DNA from: CAXMNX01 sp964194845
GTDB lineage: Bacteria > Pseudomonadota > Alphaproteobacteria > Rhodobacterales > Rhodobacteraceae
DNA: 11,155 bases
Assembly (NCBI GenBank): GCA_964194845.1
Contig: CAXMNX010000011.1
Coordinates: 1 to 11,155 of the forward strand
Reading direction: 5' to 3'
Of this stretch, positions 1-6,828 are shown one piece after another (position 1 is the stretch's first letter; every line of letters starts with the position of its first letter). The position numbers were made by a program, and so were the translations under genes. A model generated the notes under the pieces. That model had not been told where the DNA came from. It made no database searches and saw only the letters and a program-made list of their open reading frames with translations.

Positions 1-659
1 AGGCCGAGACCGACGTTGTTGGCAAGGCCCGACGCATCGGCGCCGTCAATGATGCCGGTTTCAAGCGCGGTGTAGATCTCGGTGGTCGCCGTATCATTAA
101 AAAAGGCGCCCAACTTTTCGAAGATCTTGGTTTCCATGCCCGGGGGCGAGCGGAATTTCCAGCCCTTGAAGTCGGCGACTGAGGCGATCGGCTTCGAGGA
201 GGCAAAACTCTCCTGACCATAGACCCACCAACCGACGAGCTCCATGCCATACTTGTTGTAAAGCGGCTTCGCGGCTTCCTTGCCGCCGCCGAAATACAGC
301 CAGCTCAGCTGCTGGTAAGGCGTCGCGTATCCGCACATGATGTCGGCCACGAACTGGAAGGCGGGGTTCTTGCCGGTCTGGTAGCCGCCGCCGGTCATGT
401 CACAATCGAGAATTCCCGTGGCCGCGGCGTCGAAGGTTTCCACCGTCTTCACCACCGACGAGGAGTAGAACATCTCGACTTTGATTTCGCCGTTGGACAT
501 CGACTGGATGTCATCGATATATTGTGCAGCCAGCTTTCCCGACACCGTTTCCGGGGCGTAGTGCGTCGAGATGCGCAGCGTCGTCTGCGCGATGGCAGCC
601 GACCCAGCAAGCAGTGCTGCCGCTCCGACAGCGGCCGCCGTGATGCGAATTATATTCAT
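1..659 (-). CDS. dctP: TRAP transporter solute-binding protein DctP, partial (C-terminus off left edge)
   Basis: Periplasmic substrate-binding subunit of a tripartite ATP-independent (TRAP) uptake system. The reading frame is open from the ATG at 659-657 to the window edge, giving 219 residues of a family usually about 330 long. Residues 1-24 form a signal peptide (hydrophobic stretch, then A-I-A before Gln25). The mature part starts with a beta-strand of DctP type (T-L-R-I-S-T-H). Around residues 163-174, DFKGWKFRSPPG holds the Arg (R170) that in DctP proteins pairs with the carboxylate of the ligand, and ETGIIDGAD near 201-208 is also typical. A GGAGGA ribosome site at 670-665 lies 5 nt before the ATG. 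The membrane subunits would be expected beyond the left edge. It is divergent from the GntR regulator and near sugar-acid enzymes, so a sugar acid is the likely cargo (inference). The family is clear; the ligand is not. Confidence 0.93.
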   Translation of the reverse strand, partial: MNIIRITAAAVGAAALLAGSAAIAQTTLRISTHYAPETVSGKLAAQYIDDIQSMSNGEIKVEMFYSSSVVKTVETFDAAATGILDCDMTGGGYQTGKNPAFQFVADIMCGYATPYQQLSWLYFGGGKEAAKPLYNKYGMELVGWWVYGQESFASSKPIASVADFKGWKFRSPPGMETKIFEKLGAFFNDTATTEIYTALETGIIDGADASGLANNVGLG

Positions 660-724
660 AACTATCCTCCGAGTTGGTTCAAGACCCGACGACTCTGGCG
701 GCCGTTTGCGGATCACGCCCGGCC

Positions 725-753
725 AGCCTAGCAACGACGTTACCAAGTGCCAA
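725..753 (-). promoter_or_regulatory. Candidate promoter for dctP
   Basis: Read on the minus strand, TTGGCA (753-748; 5 of 6 to the -35 consensus) is followed after exactly 17 bp by TAGGCT (730-725; 3 of 6 to the -10 consensus). This would start transcription about 60 nt upstream of the dctP ATG. The -10 match is poor, so the call is tentative. Confidence 0.3.
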
Positions 754-775
754 GAAAAATCTCGAAAATAACGGA

Positions 776-788
776 AATTTTGAAAATT
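776..788. promoter_or_regulatory. Perfect 13-bp palindrome, candidate operator
   Basis: AATTTTGAAAATT is a perfect inverted repeat centred on G782, midway in the dctP/gntR divergent region and ending just before the proposed -35 box of the regulator gene. A second looser AAAATT (783-788) / AATTTT (803-808) pair overlaps it. A regulator bound here could control both directions. Because the region is AT-rich, chance palindromes are possible. Confidence 0.3.
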
Positions 789-789
789 G

Positions 790-818
790 TTGAATATGTC
801 AGAATTTTTTTCTAGGAT
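790..818 (+). promoter_or_regulatory. Candidate promoter for the GntR regulator gene
   Basis: TTGAAT (790-795) and TAGGAT (813-818) are separated by 17 bp and each match 4 of 6 consensus positions. They lie about 30 bp upstream of the regulator's start codon and overlap the AT-rich palindromic tract, which would fit autoregulation. Confidence 0.35.
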
Positions 819-849
819 AGTACCGAAGATTTCAGTGTGAGGTTTGCGC

Positions 850-1500
850 ATGATTGAGCACGGGCGAACAGAGACGCCGGATATCTATACCGACTTGCAG
901 CGCAAGCTGATCACCCGGCAACTCGAGCCCGGCCAGCGGCTCAAGCCCAGGGAACTTATCGGCGAATACGGCGTTTCGGCCAATACTTTAAGAGATGTGC
1001 TTATGCGCCTGTCGCTTGGCGGGCTGGTGGAGTTCGAAGATCAGCGCGGCTTTCGGGCGTCCGAAACGTCGGTCGAAAAACGCCGCGATATCACGAAGTT
1101 TAGGATTCTGCTCGAACAGGAAGGCGCGCGTTTGTCGATGGAACTCGGCGGCTTGAATTGGGAAGCGCAGCTGTCGGCGGCGCATCACAAGCTAAGCCAT
1201 ATCGAAGGCCAGATCGCCAATGCAGAAGATGTGACACCACACATGGAGCTGTGGTCGGATGCCGAGATCGAATTCCACCGGACGCTGATTTCGGCCTGCG
1301 ATTCGCCGATTCTTCGCGATACGTATTCGAGAATTTACGCCCAGTTTCGCCAACAGATGGTGGGGGTCGACAGGGATTTCGGCTCCAACTATTTCCATGC
1401 GATTATCAAGGAGCACCGGATCATTCTCGACGCCGCGCTGGCGCGTGATCTCGGTGGCTGCCGTCAGGCGATCTACGATCACCTGAAACGGAATCTCTAG
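850..1500 (+). CDS. GntR-family transcriptional regulator, FCD (FadR-type) subfamily
   Basis: A 216-residue DNA-binding regulator. Residues about 12-72 form the GntR winged helix (PGQRLKPRELIGEYGVSANTLRDVLMRL region, with LVEFEDQRGFRAS as the wing). Residues about 78-216 form the all-helical FCD effector domain. Its metal/ligand-pocket pattern is visible: E139 and H143 (EIEFHRTL), H189 (KEHRIIL) and H211 (DHLKR). The usual Asp four residues before the first His is Glu here. I chose the ATG at 850 because GAGG (839-842) sits 7 nt upstream; a TTG at 844 would be too close. FCD regulators typically respond to carboxylic or sugar acids and usually repress. Its position divergent from dctP and beside idnO/idnD suggests it controls uptake and catabolism of the same acid (inference). 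Confidence 0.9.
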   Translation: MIEHGRTETPDIYTDLQRKLITRQLEPGQRLKPRELIGEYGVSANTLRDVLMRLSLGGLVEFEDQRGFRASETSVEKRRDITKFRILLEQEGARLSMELGGLNWEAQLSAAHHKLSHIEGQIANAEDVTPHMELWSDAEIEFHRTLISACDSPILRDTYSRIYAQFRQQMVGVDRDFGSNYFHAIIKEHRIILDAALARDLGGCRQAIYDHLKRNL

Positions 1501-1590
1501 TGGTGCAAATCGTCGTCGACATAGGCGCACAGGACTTCGCGGAAATTGATTTTGCCGGCAAGTTCGTCCCAAATACCGAACCGCCCTCAA
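1497..1590 (-). other. Possible C-terminal gene remnant (about 30 codons)
   Basis: The 188 bp between the regulator and idnO contain no full gene. On the minus strand, one frame between TGA (1590-1588) and TAG (1499-1497) reads protein-like: G-R-F-G-I-W-D-E-L-A-G-K-I-N, then F-R-E-V-L-C-A-Y-V-D-D-D-L-H-H. It looks like the natural end of a protein, but I do not recognise the family and no start codon or ribosome site precedes it. It overlaps the last 4 bases of the regulator gene, tail to tail. It could equally be chance. Confidence 0.2.
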
Positions 1591-1688
1591 CGAAAGCAAG
1601 ATGCACCCGGCACGCCCGCGCCGGCGGCCCCATCGGCAGCCTCATTATCCCGGTGCCTGAAAAACCGATATGTGCGTCCTTACTGACT

Positions 1689-2450
1689 TCAGAGCGATGC
1701 GGTGATGCCGCCATCGACAAAAAGCGTGTGGCCATTCACGAAACTGGCGGCGTCCGAAGACAGGAACACGGCCGCTCCGACCAATTCGTCCACGATCCCC
1801 CAGCGACCGGCCGGTGTGCGCCGCTCCAGCCAACTGGTAAATTCCGGGTCGTCCACCAGCGCCTGGTTCAGCGGCGTTTTGAAATAGCCCGGCGCGATTG
1901 CGTTGATCTGCAGCCCGTGCCGGGCCCAATCCGTGGCCATGCCCCGCGTCAGGTTACGCACCGCACCCTTGGTCGCGGTGTAGGGCGCGATCGAGGGGCG
2001 GGCGAGTTCGCTTTGTACCGAGGCAATATTGACAATCCTGCCGCGTCCGCGCTCGATCATGGCTCTGGCGACGGCCTTACCGACCAGAAAAACGCTTTTG
2101 ACGTTGGTCGCAAAGAGAGCGTCCCACATCTCCTCTGGATAGTTTTCGAGCGACCCGCGAAACTGCATTCCGGCGTTGTTCACAAGGATATCAATCGGAC
2201 CTTCGGCCTCGATCTCCTTCACCGCTGCATTGACCGCCTCGGCGTCGGTCACGTCAAAGGCGGCGGTGCTGACGGTTGCGCCCTCGGCTCGCAATTCCTC
2301 TGCCGTGTGTTCCAGCCGGTTGGCATCACGCGCATTCAGCACGATGGCCGCGCCATGCGCAGCCAACCCCCGGGCAAGCGCCTTGCCAATGCCCATGCTC
2401 GACCCTGTCACCAGCGCCCGGCGTCCGGTCAAATCAAAAAGCCCGGTCAT
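1689..2450 (-). CDS. idnO: Gluconate 5-dehydrogenase / 5-keto-D-gluconate reductase (SDR)
   Basis: A 253-residue classical short-chain dehydrogenase that interconverts 5-keto-D-gluconate and D-gluconate with NAD(P)H in the cytoplasm. Visible motifs are the nucleotide site TGSSMGIG (residues 15-22), NNAG (91-94), N116, S144, and Y157-x3-K161. The stretches NNAGMQFR, SVQSELARPSIAPYTATKG and NAIAPGYFKTPLNQAL, and the DGGITAS end, closely resemble Gluconobacter Gno and IdnO proteins as I remember them. The ATG at 2450-2448 was chosen because AAGGAG (2463-2458) lies 7 nt upstream; the open frame extends further up but into the idnD promoter region. It is divergent from idnD with 71 bp between. IdnD and IdnO normally act in sequence (L-idonate to 5-ketogluconate to gluconate), which supports both names. 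The actual substrate here could still be another 5-keto sugar acid. Confidence 0.85.
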   Translation of the reverse strand: MTGLFDLTGRRALVTGSSMGIGKALARGLAAHGAAIVLNARDANRLEHTAEELRAEGATVSTAAFDVTDAEAVNAAVKEIEAEGPIDILVNNAGMQFRGSLENYPEEMWDALFATNVKSVFLVGKAVARAMIERGRGRIVNIASVQSELARPSIAPYTATKGAVRNLTRGMATDWARHGLQINAIAPGYFKTPLNQALVDDPEFTSWLERRTPAGRWGIVDELVGAAVFLSSDAASFVNGHTLFVDGGITASL

Positions 2451-2521
2451 GCGATTTCTCCTTTTGGCGTGGAACCTAGAGATTTTGCCTCTCGACGCCC
2501 AGCCCAAATCGCGAGGCATGG
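2451..2521. promoter_or_regulatory. Divergent idnO/idnD intergenic region
   Basis: These 71 bp must carry the promoters for idnO (minus) and for the six-gene idnD operon (plus), as well as both ribosome sites: AAGGAG for idnO (2463-2458) and GAGG for idnD (2513-2516). I see no convincing -35/-10 pair and only a weak AGAG...CTCT inverted repeat in the middle. Confidence 0.4.
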
Positions 2522-3556
2522 ATGAGAGCGCTTGTTCTTCACAATCCGGGCGACTTACGCCTGGAATCCCGCGAAGCCCCCGGAGCCACACCAGACATGG
2601 TTCAAGTCAGGATCCTGGCCGGAGGCATCTGCGGTTCGGACCTGCACTATTACCGTGATGGGGGGTTCGGGGCAGTAAAGATGGTCGAACCGATGATCCT
2701 GGGACACGAAGTTGCCGGACGGATTATCGACGCGCCCGAGGGTTCGGGCCTGGCGGCAGGTGATCTGGTCGCGGTGTCGCCAAGCCGGAATTGCGGCGCC
2801 TGCCAATTCTGCCGTGAAGGGCTGGCAAACCATTGCGAGAACATGCGGTTCTACGGATCCGCCATGCCGGTGCCCCATATTCAGGGCGCGTTCCGCGATG
2901 TTCTGGTGGTGCGCCCCGACCAATGCCACAAGCTGCCTAAAGGCGTGGATGCCGTGGAAGCCTCAGTCGCCGAACCGCTTGCTGTCGCGCTGCATGGCCT
3001 AGCCCGCGCCGGACCGCTGGTGGGTCGCAAGTTGCTGGTGACCGGCTGCGGGCCAATCGGCGCGCTGGTGCTACTGGCCGCCCGCGCCGGGCAAGCCGCC
3101 GAAGTTGTCGTCACCGAGGTGACGGATGTAGCACTGCAGAGGGCCGAGGCGATGGGCGCCACCTGCGTCGTCAACACCGCGCGGCAGCCCAACTGGGCCG
3201 ATACATATTCAGCCGGAAAGGCAACGTTTGACATCGCGGTCGAAGCGTCAGGCTCACCAACCGGTTTCGAAGACTGCCTCAGGTCGTTGCGCCCGCGCGG
3301 GGTGCTGGTGATGCTGGGGCTAGGCGGCGATCTGCCCCTGGCGCGCAACTATCTTTTGGCGCGCGAGATCGATTTGCGTGGATCATTCAGGTTTCACGAG
3401 GAATTCGGCGCGGCGGTTGAGGCTATCGCGACGCGGCGCATCGACGTGCGACCGATCCTGAGCCGGCAGTTTCCCCTTAGTGACGCCCACGCGGCGTTCG
3501 AACATGCTGGCGACCGAACTCAATCACTCAAAGTACATCTGGATTTTGCAACATGA
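2522..3556 (+). CDS. idnD: L-idonate 5-dehydrogenase (zinc MDR family)
   Basis: A 344-residue zinc-dependent medium-chain dehydrogenase, expected to oxidise L-idonate to 5-keto-D-gluconate with NAD(P)+. The catalytic zinc ligands are C37, H62-E63 (GHE) and E151 (AEPLAVALHG). The structural zinc is held by C91, C94, C97 and C105. The Rossmann motif is G175-x-G177-x-x-G180. HYYRDGGFGAV and MRFYGSAM...PHIQGAF are hallmarks I associate with IdnD. The ATG at 2522 has GAGG 5 nt upstream; the ATG at 2518 is out of frame. This is the first gene of the operon and its stop overlaps the next start (ATGA). The divergent idnO partner supports the assignment. Related enzymes act on L-gulonate, L-galactonate or sorbitol, so the polyol-acid specificity is inferred. 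Confidence 0.85.
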   Translation: MRALVLHNPGDLRLESREAPGATPDMVQVRILAGGICGSDLHYYRDGGFGAVKMVEPMILGHEVAGRIIDAPEGSGLAAGDLVAVSPSRNCGACQFCREGLANHCENMRFYGSAMPVPHIQGAFRDVLVVRPDQCHKLPKGVDAVEASVAEPLAVALHGLARAGPLVGRKLLVTGCGPIGALVLLAARAGQAAEVVVTEVTDVALQRAEAMGATCVVNTARQPNWADTYSAGKATFDIAVEASGSPTGFEDCLRSLRPRGVLVMLGLGGDLPLARNYLLAREIDLRGSFRFHEEFGAAVEAIATRRIDVRPILSRQFPLSDAHAAFEHAGDRTQSLKVHLDFAT

Positions 3557-4308
3557 CAGGACGACTGGATGGAATGACCGCGCTGATCACGGCGGCGGGG
3601 CAAGGAATAGGACGCGCCACCGCACTGGCGATGGCCGCGGAAGGGGCGGCGGTTTTTGCAACTGACGTGAACGCCGAGGCGCTGGCCTCGCTGGCGGGTG
3701 AGGCCGAGGGCACTATCGAGAGCTTCGTTCTCGATGTCCGCGACGATGCTTCGGTCCGCGAAGGCGTGGCCCGGGCAGCGCCGGACGTTTTGTTCAATTG
3801 CGCCGGTTTCGTGCACCACGGGTCAGTGCTGGACGCGACCGACGAGGAGTGGGAGTTTGCCTTTGACCTCAACGTGCAATCCATGTTCCGCACGATCCGC
3901 GCGGCTTTGCCCGGGATGCTGGAACGCGGACAGGGGTCGATCATCAACATGTCGTCGGCGGCTTCCTCGGTTGTTGGGGCGCCGGACCGGTTTGTATACG
4001 GCGCGACGAAGGCAGCTGTTATCGGGCTGACCAAGGCGGTAGCAACCGATTTCGTCGCACATGGCATCCGCTGTAACGCGATCTGTCCGGGCACCGTCGA
4101 AAGCCCGAGCTGGCACGACCGCGTAAAAGCACTGGGCGAAAAGCTTGGTAGCTACGACGAGGCATTGCGGCAGTTTGTATCGCGCCAGCCAATGGGCCGG
4201 GTGGCGAGCGTGGAAGAGATCGCAGCGCTTGCCGTCTATCTGGGCTCGAACGAAAGCGCCTTTGTGACTGCACAGACACATGTCATCGACGGCGGCTGGT
4301 CGGGCTGA
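3553..4308 (+). CDS. SDR oxidoreductase, 2-keto-3-deoxy-L-fuconate 4-dehydrogenase type
   Basis: A 251-residue short-chain dehydrogenase. The cofactor motif is T13-A-A-G-Q-G-I-G20, with D38 at the end of the second strand favouring NAD+. NCAG lies at 82-85, with N107, S134/S135, and Y149-x3-K153. LFNCAGFVHHG, INMSSAASSV, CNAICPGTVESPS and the ending IDGGWSG are characteristic of the DHRS6/2-keto-3-deoxy-L-fuconate dehydrogenase branch. In that pathway the enzyme oxidises C4-OH of a 2-keto-3-deoxy acid to a 2,4-diketo acid, the exact substrate type of the FAH hydrolase two genes downstream. That pairing is the strongest support for the role. The start overlaps the idnD stop by 4 nt, so translation is probably coupled. 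The chain length of the substrate (C5 or C6) cannot be told. Confidence 0.82.
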   Translation: MTGRLDGMTALITAAGQGIGRATALAMAAEGAAVFATDVNAEALASLAGEAEGTIESFVLDVRDDASVREGVARAAPDVLFNCAGFVHHGSVLDATDEEWEFAFDLNVQSMFRTIRAALPGMLERGQGSIINMSSAASSVVGAPDRFVYGATKAAVIGLTKAVATDFVAHGIRCNAICPGTVESPSWHDRVKALGEKLGSYDEALRQFVSRQPMGRVASVEEIAALAVYLGSNESAFVTAQTHVIDGGWSG

Positions 4309-4345
4309 CCGAACGTGACGCGCAATCCCGAACAAGGAGATCGCC

Positions 4346-5965
4346 ATGACGAAAAAACCCGCCGAACTGCGGTCGCGGAAATGGTTCAACAACCCCGACA
4401 ACCGCGAAATGACGGCGCTCTATCTGGAGCGCTATCTTAACTACGGCCTGACCCGCGACGAGCTGCAATCGGACCGTCCGATCATCGGCATCGCCCAGAC
4501 CGGCAGCGATCTCAGCCCCTGCAACCGGCACCACATCGAGCTGACCAAACGGGTGCGCGACGGGATCACCGCCGCTGGCGGCACGGCGATGGAAATCCCG
4601 GTGCATCCGATCCAGGAGACCGGCAAACGCCCGACCGCGATGCTGGACCGCAACCTGGCCTACCTTGGGCTGGTCGAGGCGATATACGGCTATCCGATCG
4701 ACGGGGTCGTTCTGAACATTGGCTGTGACAAAACCACGCCCGCGCTGCTGATGGCGGCAGCGACGGTCAACATCCCGGCCATAGCGCTGTCGGTCGGGCC
4801 GATGCTGAACGGCTGGTTTAAGGGCCAGCGCACCGGATCGGGCACCATTGTCTGGAAGGCGCGCGAATTACTGGCAGCGGGCGACATCGACGACGACGGC
4901 TTTATGGATATGGTCGCTTCCTCGGCGCCGTCGGTGGGGTTTTGCAACACCATGGGCACGGCCACCACGATGAATTCACTGGCCGAAGCGCTGGGGATGC
5001 AATTGCCCGGCTCGGCGGCAATACCGGCACCATATCGCGAGCGCGGGCAAATGGCTTACGCCACCGGCCAGCGAATTGTCGGGATGGTGAGCGAGGATTT
5101 GAAGCCCGCCGATATTATGACACGCGCGGCTTTTGAAAACGCCATCGTCGTCAATTCGGCCATCGGCGGGTCGACCAACGCGCCGATCCACCTAAATGCA
5201 GTCGCCCGGCATCTTGGCGTGGCGCTCGACAATGACGATTGGCAGCGGTTGGGCCACAAGGTTCCGCTGCTCGTAAATCTGCAACCCGCGGGTGAATACC
5301 TTTGTGAAGATTACCACCGTGCCGGCGGCGTGCCGGCGGTGGAAGGCGAGCTGATCGCCGCTGACCTGCTGCCGAACCCCGAGGCCATCACCGCCAACGG
5401 CCGTGCCAAGGTCGACAATTGCGGCGATCGGCGCAGCCTGAACATCGACGTCATCAAGCCGGTTTCCGAGCCAATGGTCGCCGATGCCGGGTTCATAAAT
5501 CTCAAAGGCAACCTGTTTGACAGCGCGATTATGAAAACCAGTGTCATCAGCCCGGAGTTTCGCGCCCGCTACCTGTCGTCTGCGGACGACCCGGACGCAT
5601 TCGAAGGCAGCGCCATCGTATTTGACGGGCCGGAGGATTTTCACGCCCGGATCGACGACGAGTGTCTGGGCATTGACGCGAACTGCATCCTGATCATGCG
5701 CGGCGCCGGGCTGGCCCTGGTGCAAACCGGCGACCGCGTTCGCATCGACCTGCGCGCAGGCACCGCCGACATGCTGGTGGAGCAGGACGAACTTGCCCGC
5801 CGACGTGCGGCGCTACCGGACCGCCCGTTCACGCCGGAAAGCCAGACGCCGTGGCAGGAGATATTCCGCGATCGCGTCCGCCCATTTTCCGAAGGCATGA
5901 CTTTGGAGGGTGCGGACCGTTACCGAGACGTGGCAAACAAATCGCTGCCGCGCGACAATCACTAG
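4346..5965 (+). CDS. IlvD/Edd-family sugar-acid dehydratase with an internal in-frame deletion of the catalytic-serine segment
   Basis: A Fe-S dehydratase of the L-arabinonate/D-xylonate dehydratase branch, which converts an aldonate to a 2-keto-3-deoxy acid. The cluster cysteines C59 (DLSPC), C127 (GCDK) and C200 (GFCNTMGTA) are present, as is K129, the lysine carbamylated in this family. The C-terminal features PESQTPWQEI and the PRDNH end match xylonate-dehydratase relatives, which run to about 595 residues; this protein has 539. The missing part is one block: after R452-G-A-G455 the chain jumps to L456-A-L-V-Q-T-G-D. The usual GPIGYPG...DGRQSGTSG...SPEAAVGGG segment (about 56 residues, containing the Ser that acts as base, Ser480 in the Rhizobium L-arabinonate enzyme) is absent. 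The frame is kept. It is probably catalytically dead or an assembly error. AAGGAG (4334-4339) lies 6 nt before the ATG, and the previous gene ends 37 bp upstream. Confidence 0.88.
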   Translation: MTKKPAELRSRKWFNNPDNREMTALYLERYLNYGLTRDELQSDRPIIGIAQTGSDLSPCNRHHIELTKRVRDGITAAGGTAMEIPVHPIQETGKRPTAMLDRNLAYLGLVEAIYGYPIDGVVLNIGCDKTTPALLMAAATVNIPAIALSVGPMLNGWFKGQRTGSGTIVWKARELLAAGDIDDDGFMDMVASSAPSVGFCNTMGTATTMNSLAEALGMQLPGSAAIPAPYRERGQMAYATGQRIVGMVSEDLKPADIMTRAAFENAIVVNSAIGGSTNAPIHLNAVARHLGVALDNDDWQRLGHKVPLLVNLQPAGEYLCEDYHRAGGVPAVEGELIAADLLPNPEAITANGRAKVDNCGDRRSLNIDVIKPVSEPMVADAGFINLKGNLFDSAIMKTSVISPEFRARYLSSADDPDAFEGSAIVFDGPEDFHARIDDECLGIDANCILIMRGAGLALVQTGDRVRIDLRAGTADMLVEQDELARRRAALPDRPFTPESQTPWQEIFRDRVRPFSEGMTLEGADRYRDVANKSLPRDNH

Positions 5966-5979
5966 TAAGGAAAAATGAA

Positions 5980-6828
5980 ATGAAACTTCTACGCTACGGC
6001 GCCCCCGGCGCCGAAAAGCCGGGCCTGCTCGATGCCGGCGGTTCGATCCGCGATCTTTCCGGCCATATTGACGACGTAACCGGCGCTTCACTTGGCGATG
6101 GCGCGCTTGACAGGTTGCGCGCGATTGACTCTGCCAGCCTGCCGCTGGTCGAAGGCACGCCCCGAATGGGCGCCTGTGTCGGAAACGTCGGCAAGTACAT
6201 GTCCATCGGGCTCAATTATTCCGATCATGCGGCGGAGACCGGGACGAAAATCCCCGAGCATCCTATCCTTTTCATGAAGGCCAACTCTTCCATTATTGGC
6301 CCCGATGACGACGTGGTCATGCCGCGCGGTTCCGAAAAGACCGATTGGGAGGTCGAGCTTGGCGTGGTTATCGGCACAGCGGCCAAGTATGTTTCCGAGG
6401 CTGACGCGCTTGCCTATGCCGCCGGCTACTGCATTTGCAACGATGTCAGCGAGCGGTATTTTCAGACCGGCCTCACCGGGCAGTGGACCAAGGGCAAAAG
6501 CTGCGACACCTTTGGGCCGATCGGCCCGTGGCTGGTCACCCGCGATGAGATCCCCGATCCGCAGAGCCTTGGCATGACCCTTGATGTTAGCGGCAAGCGC
6601 CGCCAGACCGGCAATACGAACACGATGATCTTCACCGTGGCACAGATTATATCGCACCTGTCGCAGCTCTTTACGCTGCACCCGGGCGACGTTATTTCCA
6701 CCGGAACGCCGCCGGGCGTCGGACTGGGGATCAAGCCCGAGCCGGTGTTTCTCAAGGAGGGCGACGTGATGGAGCTTACGATCGACGGGCTTGGCCAGCA
6801 GCGTCAGGTTGTGCGTGCCGATGAGTGA
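5980..6828 (+). CDS. Fumarylacetoacetate hydrolase-family enzyme, 2,4-diketo-3-deoxy-L-fuconate hydrolase type
   Basis: A 282-residue FAH-superfamily hydrolase. The metal ligands E124 and E126 (DWEVELG) and D155 (CNDVSER) are visible, as are the N79-Y-x-x-H83 pair before the core and STGTPPGVG near the C-terminus. Members with this layout cleave a C-C bond in 2,4-diketo-3-deoxy acids, giving pyruvate plus a hydroxyacid: L-lactate from the L-fuconate route, glycolate from pentonates. The ATG at 5980 is preceded by AAGGA (5967-5971) at 8 nt. An upstream ATG at 5975 is out of frame, and longer readings would run inside the dehydratase gene. It follows the dehydratase by 14 bp and overlaps the next gene by 8 nt. 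Acylpyruvase or ureidoglycolate-lyase-like members share the fold, but the SDR in the same operon makes the diketo-acid role the best fit. Confidence 0.85.
   Translation: MKLLRYGAPGAEKPGLLDAGGSIRDLSGHIDDVTGASLGDGALDRLRAIDSASLPLVEGTPRMGACVGNVGKYMSIGLNYSDHAAETGTKIPEHPILFMKANSSIIGPDDDVVMPRGSEKTDWEVELGVVIGTAAKYVSEADALAYAAGYCICNDVSERYFQTGLTGQWTKGKSCDTFGPIGPWLVTRDEIPDPQSLGMTLDVSGKRRQTGNTNTMIFTVAQIISHLSQLFTLHPGDVISTGTPPGVGLGIKPEPVFLKEGDVMELTIDGLGQQRQVVRADE

Noticed and set aside
725..753. A sigma-54 promoter for dctP, suggested by TTGGCAC and a later TTGC on the minus strand
   Set aside because: The gap between the GGCAC and TTGC elements is 12 nt, far more than the roughly 5 nt required.
1500..2525. 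A 341-codon plus-strand open frame opposite idnO
   Set aside because: It is antisense to a clear SDR gene with intact motifs and a good ribosome site, and its translation is low-complexity (Arg/His/Pro/Gly-rich) with no recognisable domain; long antisense frames are common in high-GC DNA.
5851..5979. An N-terminal extension of the FAH-family gene
   Set aside because: The extra residues are the out-of-frame reading of the dehydratase 3' end. The ATG at 5980 has AAGGA at a good distance and gives the normal family length.
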